Shown in pieces: positions 1 through 6,999 of a DNA stretch of 64,000 nucleotides (positions within the stretch are counted from its first letter, which is position 1; each line of letters begins with the position of its first letter). The notes under the pieces are model-generated. The model was not told where the DNA came from and did no database searches. It saw nothing but the letters and a program-made list of their open reading frames with translations. The stretch is from assembly GCF_034661175.1 (NCBI RefSeq), contig NZ_CP141058.1, positions 992,001 to 1,056,000 on the forward strand, written 5' to 3'. The DNA is from Nocardioides renjunii. Lineage in GTDB: Bacteria > Actinomycetota > Actinomycetes > Propionibacteriales > Nocardioidaceae. The position numbers and the translations under genes were made by a program.

Positions 1-149
1 GCCGCGAGGTAGCCCATGAGCGTGGGGGAGTCGAAGCCGTAGGCCTCCGCGACCCACACGCTGTCGAGGCCGGCCTTCTCCAGCGCGACCACCCGGTCGG
101 CCGCGGTGCGGGGGTTGCCGTCGTACATCAGCAGGGTCGCGAGGCGCAT
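1..149 (-). CDS. LLM-class (luciferase-like, probably F420-dependent) oxidoreductase, N-terminal fragment
   Basis: Reading leftward from an ATG at 149 gives about 49 residues that leave the window at its left edge. They begin MRLATLLMYDGNPRTAADR and continue with a stretch containing GLDSVWVAEAYGFDSPT. This is the first beta strand and helix of the luciferase-like monooxygenase barrel, where a V/A-E-x-Y/H-G-x-D-S pattern is typical. In actinobacteria such proteins usually use coenzyme F420 or FMN, but the cofactor-binding part is outside the window, so the substrate cannot be named. The start is supported by the family pattern. The gene diverges from the Gmad2/LysM gene with a perfect 11-bp inverted repeat between them. 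Confidence 0.75.
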   Translation of the reverse strand, partial: MRLATLLMYDGNPRTAADRVVALEKAGLDSVWVAEAYGFDSPTLMGYLA

Positions 150-155
150 GCCGCA

Positions 156-180
156 ATCGTGACAGTGGAACTGTCACGAT
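156..180. promoter_or_regulatory. Perfect 11-bp inverted repeat, operator-like
   Basis: The arms ATCGTGACAGT (156-166) and ACTGTCACGAT (170-180) are exact reverse complements around a 3-nt centre. The site lies between the divergent starts at 149 and 201, so a dimeric repressor bound here could control both genes. This symmetry and short spacing resemble TetR- or MarR-type operators. No regulator gene is next to it in the window. Confidence 0.6.
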
Positions 181-200
181 GGCAAGGTCGATACTCGGGC

Positions 201-713
201 ATGGGCCTCATCACTGACGTACGGGTGCGCCAGCCCGCCCGGCACGACCTCGTCGCACGCACGTTCCTCGTCGCCGGCGTCGGCAACGGGTTCGAGGGCA
301 CCATCGGCATCCGGGTGCTCGATCCCCGTGGCCGGGTGCTGGCCGAGGAGTCCGCACAGTCGGAGGGCGGGATGGCCGGCGTCGGCGCCTTCTCGGCACG
401 GGTCACCGTGGCGAGTCCGCCGCGCGACGGCACCCGCCTGACGGTGCAGGTCTTCGGCGACAACCCGGGCCTGCCCGACGAGGGGCCCAGCCCGGGGTTC
501 CACACCCGCGAGGTCGAGGTCGTGATGTTCGCCGACCTCCGCGGCTGGCTGCTCTACCGCGTGGAGACCGGCGACACGCTGACCTCGATCGTGCGGAAGC
601 TGCGCGACTTCACGCGTACGACGGTCGCGCAGGTGGTCGCGGCCAACCCGGCGATCACCGACCCCGACGCGATCCGCGTCGGCCAGCGGCTGCGGATCCC
701 CCAGAAGGACTGA
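201..713 (+). CDS. Gmad2 immunoglobulin-like domain plus LysM domain protein
   Basis: This encodes 170 residues. The first ~110 residues form a beta-rich segment with the sequence pattern of Gmad2 (a spore-germination-associated immunoglobulin-like domain), including VVAGVGNGFEGT-like and GRVLAEE-like strands. The last ~50 residues are one LysM repeat (YRVETGDTLTSIV to GQRLRIP), a peptidoglycan or chitin binding module. I chose the ATG at 201, which begins MGLITDVRV, because the upstream GTG at 159 lies inside the operator palindrome. No signal peptide or membrane segment is visible, which is odd for a LysM protein; it may be exported by another route or act inside the cell. Function is inferred from domains only. 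Confidence 0.7.
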   Translation: MGLITDVRVRQPARHDLVARTFLVAGVGNGFEGTIGIRVLDPRGRVLAEESAQSEGGMAGVGAFSARVTVASPPRDGTRLTVQVFGDNPGLPDEGPSPGFHTREVEVVMFADLRGWLLYRVETGDTLTSIVRKLRDFTRTTVAQVVAANPAITDPDAIRVGQRLRIPQKD

Positions 714-727
714 CGAGGCTTGTCACC

Positions 728-788
728 GAACCGTGATCGCGGAAGATCCGAGCCACCAGGTGACTCGGATCTTCCACGATCAGGGTTC
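728..788. terminator. Strong bidirectional hairpin terminator
   Basis: GGAAGATCCGAG (741-752) pairs with CTCGGATCTTCC (764-775) around an 11-nt loop. The stem extends outward through GTGATCG/CGATCA and GAACC/GGTTC. It sits between the convergent Gmad2/LysM gene and the membrane protein gene ending at 803, so it can serve both. Confidence 0.75.
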
Positions 789-802
789 GGGTCGAGAAGA
801 CG

Positions 803-1360
803 TCAGCTGGGCAGGCCCGTGATCCTGGCGGCGATGCCCTCGAGGACGTTGGACGGGCGCTGCTCCTCGCCGGCCTGGGCGCTGACGACGACCAGGGCGC
901 CGGTGAGGACGGGGACCGCCCACTGGAGCAGCTTGAGCTGACGCTGCGCGGCGGCGACGTCGGCGGGGGTGGTGCTGGCCGGCTCCGTGCCCGACTCGGC
1001 GGGCACGGCGGTCTCGGCCGAGACCCGCTTGCCGAGGACGCGGCTGTAGGCGGTGACGCCGAGGGCGGCCGCGGTGAGGCCGGTCTTGATCAGCACGGTG
1101 CGGGTGGCGCCCTTCTGGGCCTTCGCGCGACCGGCGTCGCTGCCGAGCATGCCGATGCTGCCGATGACGTGGGCAGCGATGGCCGCGGCGTTGACCGGGG
1201 TCCACCGGTCCCAGCCGACGTTGGCCACGGCCCCGACGCGGCCGGGAGAGCCCGCCTCGGCGGCAGCGGGGTTGAGGGCCGTCGCGTTGGCGAGCGTGCC
1301 GCCGAACCAGGCGGCCAGGCCGACGTCGTGGAGCGAGCGGGACAGGGTGTTCGTGGACAT
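803..1360 (-). CDS. Hypothetical membrane protein
   Basis: This encodes 185 residues that I do not assign to a named family. The sequence starts MSTNTLSRSLHDVGLAAWFG and holds three or four hydrophobic stretches: near residues 12-30, 53-72, 85-105, and a clear one near 150-170 (VPVLTGALVVVSAQAG). Between the third and fourth is an Ala/Pro/Thr-rich segment. The start is well supported: GGAGGA lies six bases upstream of ATG 1360. A much longer reading extends upstream in the same frame, but it is low-complexity Arg/Gly sequence typical of high-GC antisense reading. Conserved Gly and Asn residues suggest a real integral membrane protein of unknown role. Confidence 0.65.
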   Translation of the reverse strand: MSTNTLSRSLHDVGLAAWFGGTLANATALNPAAAEAGSPGRVGAVANVGWDRWTPVNAAAIAAHVIGSIGMLGSDAGRAKAQKGATRTVLIKTGLTAAALGVTAYSRVLGKRVSAETAVPAESGTEPASTTPADVAAAQRQLKLLQWAVPVLTGALVVVSAQAGEEQRPSNVLEGIAARITGLPS

Positions 1361-1464
1361 GGGTCCTCCGGGGGTGGACGGGTCGGTGCGGAACTCGGTT
1401 CGTACCCGCCACCCCTCGATCCATGCCCGGCGCACCACCCGGAGGGGGGCCACCCCCGTGGGGC

Positions 1465-2025
1465 TCACCGACCGAGGTCGGGCACCACCTCGGCGCCCGG
1501 CAGGTCGACGAGCAGCCGACCCGGCAGCAGCAGCTTGGAGCGTCGCACGCCGCTGCCGAGGACGACGACGGGCTCGTCGAGGAGCGCCTCGTGCACCAGC
1601 ACCCGCCAGCCCTCCGGCAGCCCCACCGGCGTGATCCCGCCGTGCTCCATGCCGGTCTCGGCGACCGCCCGGTCCATCGGCAGGAACGACGCCTTGCGCA
1701 CGTCGAGCAGCTTGCGCACCAGCGTGTTGACGTCCGCGCGGGTGTCGGCGCGGACCACGCAGGCGGCGACCCGCTCCTCGCCCGCTCGCGCCCCGGCGAC
1801 GACCACGCAGTTGCCGCTGGCGGTCATCGCGACGTCGTACGCCTCGCTCATCGCGGCCGTGTCGGCGAGGTCCGGGTCGATCTCCACGACGGCGACCTCC
1901 GCCGCCCCCGGCCACGCCGCCAGCGCCGCCGCGACGGGTGCCGCCAGCAGGTCGGGCCGGTCGGTGGCGGGCAGGCTGGTGAGGGCGGCCAGGGAGGGGA
2001 GCGTCACGCGGTCATCATGCGCCAT
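1465..2025 (-). CDS. YbaK/EbsC family aminoacyl-tRNA deacylase-like protein
   Basis: This encodes 186 residues. The family hydrolyses mischarged aminoacyl-tRNA (for example Cys-tRNA-Pro or Ala-tRNA-Pro) or acts as a free-standing editing domain. The middle and C-terminal part shows the typical pattern: SGNCVVVAGARAGEERVAACVV, then a segment near RKLLDVRKASFLPMD, and ITPVGLPEGWRVLVHEAL, which corresponds to the conserved G-G-I-x-P-x-G motif. The first ~50 residues are Ala/Pro-rich and less conserved. The gene diverges from the phosphodiesterase at 2074, leaving a 48-bp shared promoter region. The exact tRNA substrate cannot be read from sequence. Confidence 0.8.
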   Translation of the reverse strand: MAHDDRVTLPSLAALTSLPATDRPDLLAAPVAAALAAWPGAAEVAVVEIDPDLADTAAMSEAYDVAMTASGNCVVVAGARAGEERVAACVVRADTRADVNTLVRKLLDVRKASFLPMDRAVAETGMEHGGITPVGLPEGWRVLVHEALLDEPVVVLGSGVRRSKLLLPGRLLVDLPGAEVVPDLGR

Positions 2026-2073
2026 TCACCTCGGGGTCATCGCTCGGCAGCACGGGGCCCCCACGCTGGGCCC

Positions 2074-3180
2074 ATGACGGTGACCCGCGAGGCGCCCCTC
2101 GACCGGCCGGTCGAGGTGGCCCCGTCGTCGGCCGCGTCGCTCGTGCTCACGCCGGCCGTGGTCGCCCACCGGGGCGCGAGCGGGCACCGGCCCGAGCACA
2201 CCCTCGAGGCCTACCGCACCGCCATCCGCATGGGGGTCGACGACATCGAGCTCGACCTGGTCGCCACCCGCGACGGCGTCCTCGTCGCCCGCCACGACCT
2301 CGAGCTCAGCGCCACCACCGACGTCGCCGACCGTCCCGAGCTGGCCCACCTGCGCCGCACCCTCTCCGTCGACGGCGAGGTGCAGCACGGCTGGTTCGTG
2401 CAGGACCTGACCCTGGCGCAGCTCAAGACGCTGGCCGCCCGCGAGCGGATGCCGCTCACCCGGCCGGGCAACACGGCCTACGACGGCGCGGAGGGCGTGC
2501 CCACGCTCAACGAGGTGCTGGCGATGGTCGGCGCGGAGTCGGCCCGCCGCGGCCGCACGGTCGGGGTGCTGCTCGAGCTCAAGCACGCCACCCACCACGA
2601 CCTCGCCGGGCTGCCGCTGGACACCCCGCTGCTGCGCGACCTGGCCCGCCACGGCCTCGACCACCCGTGGGCGCGGGTGGGCATCATGTCGTTCGAGACG
2701 ACGGTCCTGCGCCGGCTGGCCGGGCGCACGCGGCTGCCGATCATCCAGCTGGTGGAGCCGTCGTCGTGCCGTCCCGCCGACCTGCTGGCGGCGGGGGACC
2801 CGCGCACCTACGGCGACCTGCTCACCCCCGAGGGCCTGGCGTGGATCGACGACTACGCCGACGGCATCGGGCCGCACAAGTCGATGGTGCTGCCGTGCGA
2901 CGCCGGTGGTGCGATCGGCGCCCCGTCGTCCCTGGTCCGCGACGCGCACCGCCACGGGCTCACCGTGCACGTGTGGACCGTGCGCGCCGAGAACCGGTTC
3001 CTGCCGAGCAACCTGCGCCGGGGCACGGCTCCCGACGCTCCGGGCGACATGGGCGCCGAGGTCCGGGCGCTGCTCGCCGCGGGTGTCGACGGCGTGATCA
3101 CCGACCACCCGGAGGCCGCTCTCGCGGCGCTCCGCGAGAGCGTCGCGCCGCGCTCGCACCGGCGTACGCTCGGCGCCTGA
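2074..3180 (+). CDS. Glycerophosphodiester phosphodiesterase
   Basis: This encodes 368 residues with a GDPD TIM-barrel. The family hydrolyses glycerophosphodiesters to glycerol-3-phosphate and an alcohol. The catalytic and metal-binding pattern is present: VAHRGASGHRPEHTLEAY with His32 and Arg33, the acidic pair in DDIELDL (Glu59, Asp61), and His74 in the next loop (VARHDLELS). The C-terminal half ends with VHVWTVRAEN and GVDGVITDHPE, the usual last strands. No signal peptide or lipobox is visible, so it is probably cytosolic, unlike secreted GlpQ. The ATG at 2074 is the first Met before the family homology; longer upstream readings cross the divergent gene. The gene ends 3 bp from the convergent small membrane gene. 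Confidence 0.88.
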   Translation: MTVTREAPLDRPVEVAPSSAASLVLTPAVVAHRGASGHRPEHTLEAYRTAIRMGVDDIELDLVATRDGVLVARHDLELSATTDVADRPELAHLRRTLSVDGEVQHGWFVQDLTLAQLKTLAARERMPLTRPGNTAYDGAEGVPTLNEVLAMVGAESARRGRTVGVLLELKHATHHDLAGLPLDTPLLRDLARHGLDHPWARVGIMSFETTVLRRLAGRTRLPIIQLVEPSSCRPADLLAAGDPRTYGDLLTPEGLAWIDDYADGIGPHKSMVLPCDAGGAIGAPSSLVRDAHRHGLTVHVWTVRAENRFLPSNLRRGTAPDAPGDMGAEVRALLAAGVDGVITDHPEAALAALRESVAPRSHRRTLGA

Positions 3181-3183
3181 CGC

Positions 3184-3453
3184 TCACCTGCGTGAGGGCC
3201 ACACGGTCGCGGCGAGGCCTGCGGCCCCGGCGGCGATCCACGGGATCGGCATCAGCCAGCGCATCTCGCCGGTGTCGACCACGTCGCCCTGGACCAGCGC
3301 CCAGACCAGCACCATCCCGGCGAAGGCGACGCCCATGACGAGGTGGGCGATGTTGACCGGGTGCCGGCCGGACGGCTTCTCGGGAGCGTCGAGGGGACCC
3401 ACCATCGGCTCGTCGTAGCCGTAGATGTCGGCGTCGTAGCTGTTCTCGCTCAT
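3184..3453 (-). CDS. Small two-span membrane protein
   Basis: This encodes 89 residues beginning MSENSYDADIYGYDEP. The N-terminal 33 residues are acidic and Tyr/Pro-rich. Two hydrophobic segments follow, near residues 35-53 (NIAHLVMGVAFAGMVLVWAL) and 67-85 (LMPIPWIAAGAAGLAATV). It lies 20 bp downstream of the PspC gene on the same strand, so the two are probably co-transcribed. This pairing with PspC/LiaF-like proteins suggests a role in the same envelope-stress module; the biochemical role is unknown. Confidence 0.75.
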   Translation of the reverse strand: MSENSYDADIYGYDEPMVGPLDAPEKPSGRHPVNIAHLVMGVAFAGMVLVWALVQGDVVDTGEMRWLMPIPWIAAGAAGLAATVWPSRR

Positions 3454-3473
3454 GACTGCTTCGTTCCTCTGCG

Positions 3474-4736
3474 TCAGGCCGCTTCGCGGACGATGATCTC
3501 GCCGCCGAGCAGGTCGATGGTGATGGACATGTCGGGCACCTGGTCGCCGCCGTCGAGGAAGGCGTCGAGGGTGATGTCGAAGCCGTCCTGGCGCTGGTCG
3601 AAGACCCGGACGTCGCCGCCCACGACCTGAGCCCGCACGTCGACGTCCACGCCCTCGGGCACGATCACCTCGACGCGGCCGCCGACGCCGTCGACGGTGA
3701 TGTCGCGTCCGTCGAGCTCGTCGACGTCGGACACGTCGGACAGGTCCAGGACGAGCTCGCCGCCGCCGAACTCGTAGCTGTCCTGCACCGCGGCGGCGCT
3801 GACGGGGGTGTAGAGGCGGTCCTCGTCCTCGACGGTGCTGCCGATGGTCGCCGCGGCCGTGGCCAGGGCGGCCACCAGGCCGAGGGCGATGAGGCCGCCC
3901 GCGCGGCCCCAGAAGGAGCCGACCAGCAGCATCGCGGCGATGATGCCGAGGGCGAGCGCCGGGTAGGCGCTGTCGGTGACGTCTGCCCCGGCCAGGTCGA
4001 CCACGCCGAGGACCCCCTCGGCGAGTGCGACCAGGGCGAGGGTGAAGAAGAAGAGGATGGGTCCGCGCCGGCGCGGGTTGCGGAACTGTCGGGGCCCGCG
4101 CGGGCGGGCGTACCGCTCCCACTGCGGCTCGGTGCCGGGCCCCGCTGAGTACGGGTCGGCGTACGGGTCGGCGTACGGGTCGGCGTACGGATCGACGTAC
4201 GGATCGGCGGAGGTGCCGTCGGTGGCACCGGGGGGAGTGGCGTAGGTCGGTGCCGCGTAGCCGTACCCGCTGCGCGAGCCGCCCTTGTCCTTGCGGTGCA
4301 GGAACCACACGACCAGCGCCGCGATGATCGCCAGCGGCCAGGGGAACCAGAACGCGCCGGCCCAGTCGCCCACGGCGCACAGCACGGCGAGCACGCCGAT
4401 GCCGCCGAGCGCGAGCGTGCGGCTGCGCGGGTCGAGGCCGAGCGGCTCGTCGTCGGTGCCCTCCTCGGGCACCAGGATCCAGGCGCCGACGTAGGCCAGC
4501 AGGCCCGCGCCGCCGAAGAAGACCGCCACGACGAGGGCGACCCGCACGATGACGGCGTCGACGTCGAGGTGCCGGGCGAGGCCGCCGGCGACACCGGCGA
4601 TGTGCCGGTCGGTGACGCTGCGGCGCAGCCGGCCCAGGTCCTTCATCTCCTCGCGGCTGACGCGGGGACCGGAGGGCCGGCCCGGCCCGCCGGGAGGCGG
4701 GGTGGGGTGCTCGGTGGTGGGGCTTGCTTCGTCCAT
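3474..4736 (-). CDS. PspC domain protein with LiaF-like/DUF4097-like C-terminal domain
   Basis: This encodes 420 residues. Residues ~37-95 are a PspC domain (RSVTDRHIAGVAGGLARHL, then VRVALVVAVFFGG and YVGAWILVPEE). Two further hydrophobic segments follow near 110-145, then a Gly/Tyr/Asp-Pro repeat linker (ADPY repeats around residues 175-200). Three or so membrane segments come next near 225-310. The last ~110 residues form a beta-rich domain with alternating Val/Asp strands, as in LiaF or DUF4097 proteins. PspC/LiaF proteins sense or damp cell-envelope stress. The gene is divergent from a PspC histidine kinase, 167 bp apart, which is strong context for a shared stress-sensing circuit. Confidence 0.82.
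   Translation of the reverse strand: MDEASPTTEHPTPPPGGPGRPSGPRVSREEMKDLGRLRRSVTDRHIAGVAGGLARHLDVDAVIVRVALVVAVFFGGAGLLAYVGAWILVPEEGTDDEPLGLDPRSRTLALGGIGVLAVLCAVGDWAGAFWFPWPLAIIAALVVWFLHRKDKGGSRSGYGYAAPTYATPPGATDGTSADPYVDPYADPYADPYADPYSAGPGTEPQWERYARPRGPRQFRNPRRRGPILFFFTLALVALAEGVLGVVDLAGADVTDSAYPALALGIIAAMLLVGSFWGRAGGLIALGLVAALATAAATIGSTVEDEDRLYTPVSAAAVQDSYEFGGGELVLDLSDVSDVDELDGRDITVDGVGGRVEVIVPEGVDVDVRAQVVGGDVRVFDQRQDGFDITLDAFLDGGDQVPDMSITIDLLGGEIIVREAA
4149..4208. repeat. Five in-frame 12-bp tandem repeats inside the PspC gene
   Basis: The unit GTACGGGTCGGC (plus strand) occurs five times with small changes: the last two carry ATC in place of GTC. It encodes the Asp-Pro-Tyr-Ala/Val linker of the PspC protein. 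Such a repeat can change length by slippage in steps of four residues without breaking the frame. Confidence 0.8.
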
Positions 4737-4903
4737 GGCTCAACTCTCGTCGGCGGGGGCGGGTCGCACCATCGGGGACAGCCCTGATTCGCGGCCCCGA
4801 TCCCGCGCGCCACCCCCGGGGACGACTCAGGGTCGGCTCGGGGTCGGTCCTCGGGTCGATCCTCATGGTCGCGCACGCGCGTGCCTGCGACGATGGAGCC
4901 ACG

Positions 4904-6238
4904 ATGACCCACACCTACCCCGTCCGGCCCGGCGCTCCCCGCCGTGCCTACCGCGACATGACCGCGCCGCTCGCCGGCGGTGTCGCGTCCGGCCTGGCCG
5001 AGCACCTGGCCCTGCCCGTGCTGTGGGTGCGGGGGTTCTTCGTGGCCACCGCCTTCCTCGGCGGGTTCGGCCTGATGCTCTACGCCGGCCTGTGGGTGTT
5101 CCTGCCCGCCGACCAGCGCTTCGAGCACAGTGCGCCGGGGCTGGAGAGCGCCACCCGCACCGGCAAGCGCCCGGGTCGCCGCTCGCGCCTGCGCGACGCC
5201 GGTCCGGCCATCGCGCTGGGTGCGCTGTTCTTCGGGGTGGTCCTCGGCGTCGAGCAGATCTTCGGCCAGGGCGTGCTGTTCTGGCCGGTCGTGCTCGGCA
5301 TCGCCGGCATCGGCCTGCTGTGGCGGCAGGCCGACGAGGCCCAGCGCGAGCGATGGATGGACTCCTCCGGTCGCATCGACCCGTTCCGGGCGATCTTCGG
5401 CAGCGGCGGCTGGGCCGCCTACGGCCGCATCGGTGCGGGGCTCGGGCTGATCGTGACCGCCCTCATCGTCTTCGCCGTCGCCGCCGGCCAGGCGACCTTC
5501 GCCGTGCCGGTGCTGGTGGCCGGGCTGCTGGGCCTGCTGGGGCTCGCGATCGTCGTCGGTCCCTGGGCGATGCGGCTCATCGACGACCTCAGCGCCGAGC
5601 GGGCCGAGCGCGTGCGGACCCAGGAGCGGGCCGACATGGCCGCGCACCTGCACGACTCGGTCCTCCAGACGCTCGCGCTGATCCAGAAGAACTCGCACGA
5701 CTCGACGGCGGTCGCCCGGCTGGCGCGCTCGCAGGAGCGCGACCTGCGCCAGTGGCTGTTCGAGGCGGAGACCGCCGACGCCACCACCCTCGCCGGCGCG
5801 CTCAAGGAGATGGCCGCCGAGGTGGAGACGCAGCACAACGTCGTCGTGGACGTCGTGACCGTCGGCGACTGCCCCCTCGGCGACGAGCTCCGGCCGGTGG
5901 TCCACGCCGCCCGAGAGGCCGTGGTCAACGTCGCCAAGCACGCCGGCACCCAGCGCGCCGACGTCTACGCCGAGACCTCGCCGTCCGCGGTGGACGTCTT
6001 CGTCCGCGACCGCGGCACCGGCTTCGACGTCGACGGCGTCGCCGGCGACCGGCACGGGGTCCGCAGCAGCATCGTCGACCGGATGTCGCGCCACGGCGGG
6101 CGGGCGGACGTACGCTCGGCCCCCGGCGAGGGCACCGAGGTGCGGCTGCACATGCCGCGCGACCGCGCGCACGCCCAGACCGATACCCACCCCCAGAACC
6201 ACCCCCAGACCCACCCCCAAGACGAGGAGAACCGATGA
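4904..6238 (+). CDS. PspC-domain sensor histidine kinase
   Basis: This encodes 444 residues. Residues ~15-70 are a PspC domain (YRDMTAPLAGGVASGLAEHL, then two hydrophobic segments), followed by membrane segments near 101-140 and 178-222. The cytoplasmic part has a HisKA_3-type dimerisation helix, MAAHLHDSVLQTLALIQ, with His250 the likely phosphorylation site. An HATPase domain follows, with HAAREAVVNVAKHAG (N box) and RDRGTGFDVDG (G box). GGAG five bases before ATG 4904 fixes the start. The C-terminal tail is a His/Pro/Gln repeat. Its stop overlaps the next start by 4 nt, so it is the partner kinase of the following LuxR-type regulator. Its N-terminal PspC domain matches that of the divergent gene. 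Confidence 0.9.
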   Translation: MTHTYPVRPGAPRRAYRDMTAPLAGGVASGLAEHLALPVLWVRGFFVATAFLGGFGLMLYAGLWVFLPADQRFEHSAPGLESATRTGKRPGRRSRLRDAGPAIALGALFFGVVLGVEQIFGQGVLFWPVVLGIAGIGLLWRQADEAQRERWMDSSGRIDPFRAIFGSGGWAAYGRIGAGLGLIVTALIVFAVAAGQATFAVPVLVAGLLGLLGLAIVVGPWAMRLIDDLSAERAERVRTQERADMAAHLHDSVLQTLALIQKNSHDSTAVARLARSQERDLRQWLFEAETADATTLAGALKEMAAEVETQHNVVVDVVTVGDCPLGDELRPVVHAAREAVVNVAKHAGTQRADVYAETSPSAVDVFVRDRGTGFDVDGVAGDRHGVRSSIVDRMSRHGGRADVRSAPGEGTEVRLHMPRDRAHAQTDTHPQNHPQTHPQDEENR

Positions 6239-6900
6239 ACCAGGCCAGCCCAGGTGGAGCCGTGCGCGTCGTCCTCGTCGACGACCACGCGATGTTCCGC
6301 GCCGGCGTCCGCGCCGAGCTGGCCGCGACGGGCGCGGGGGTCGTCGAGGTCGTCGGCGAGGCCGCCGACGCCGACGCCGCGGTCGCCGTCGTGCGCGACC
6401 TCCGCCCGCAGGTCGTGCTTCTCGACGTGCACCTGCCCGGCGGCGGCGGGGTCGAGGTGATGCGGCGCCAGCCCTCGCCCGACACCTGCTACCTCGCGCT
6501 GTCGGTCTCGGACGCGGCCGAGGACGTCATCGGCACCATCCGCGGCGGCGCCCGCGGCTACGTCACCAAGACGATCACCGGTCCGGAGCTCGTCGACGCG
6601 ATCACCCGGGTGGCGGGCGGCGACGCGGTGTTCTCACCCCGGCTGGCCGGCTTCGTGCTCGACGCCTTCGCCGGCTCGATCGACGTCGCGGCCGTCGACG
6701 AGGACCTCGACCGGCTCACCGAGCGCGAGCGCGAAGTGATGCGCCTCATCGCCCGCGGCTACGCCTACAAGGAGGTGGCCAAGGAGCTCTACATCTCGGT
6801 GAAGACGGTGGAGACCCACATGTCCTCGGTGCTCCGCAAGCTGCAGCTCTCCAGCCGCCACGAGCTGACCAAGTGGGCCTCGGACCGCCGCCTGCTCTGA
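6235..6900 (+). CDS. LuxR/NarL-family response regulator
   Basis: This encodes 221 residues. The receiver domain occupies ~10-130 with the acidic pair in VLVDDHAMFRAG, the phospho-acceptor Asp64 in VVLLDVHLPGG, and Lys in RGYVTKTITG. A LuxR-type helix-turn-helix follows at ~155-215 (LTEREREVMRLIARGYAYKEVAKEL, then VKTVETHMSSVLRKL). The ATG overlaps the kinase stop (ATGA), so the pair is translationally coupled. The target genes are likely the PspC genes beside it, by analogy with other such modules; this is an inference. Confidence 0.93.
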   Translation: MNQASPGGAVRVVLVDDHAMFRAGVRAELAATGAGVVEVVGEAADADAAVAVVRDLRPQVVLLDVHLPGGGGVEVMRRQPSPDTCYLALSVSDAAEDVIGTIRGGARGYVTKTITGPELVDAITRVAGGDAVFSPRLAGFVLDAFAGSIDVAAVDEDLDRLTEREREVMRLIARGYAYKEVAKELYISVKTVETHMSSVLRKLQLSSRHELTKWASDRRLL

Positions 6901-6932
6901 TCGCCGCACGACGCCCGTCGGGGTGGTGACGA

Positions 6933-6938
6933 TTGACA
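6933..6938 (+). promoter_or_regulatory. Consensus -35 hexamer TTGACA upstream of the permease gene
   Basis: TTGACA is an exact -35 consensus. The matching -10 (about 6956-6961, TGGGGT) is poor. If used, transcription would begin after the GTG at 6955 and so favours the GTG at 7000 as the translation start of the permease. Confidence 0.4.
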
Positions 6939-6999
6939 GAACGGCGCCGACGCGGTGGGGTCGGAGGATTCCCCTTCCCACTCGGAAATCGAGGCGCCC

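Noticed and set aside
720..941. 73-codon plus-strand frame
   Set aside because: It begins inside the terminator stem and is antisense to a membrane protein gene with a good ribosome-binding site.
6955..6999. Alternative GTG start adding 15 residues to the permease
   Set aside because: There is no ribosome-binding site, and it lies between a TTGACA element and its expected transcription start.
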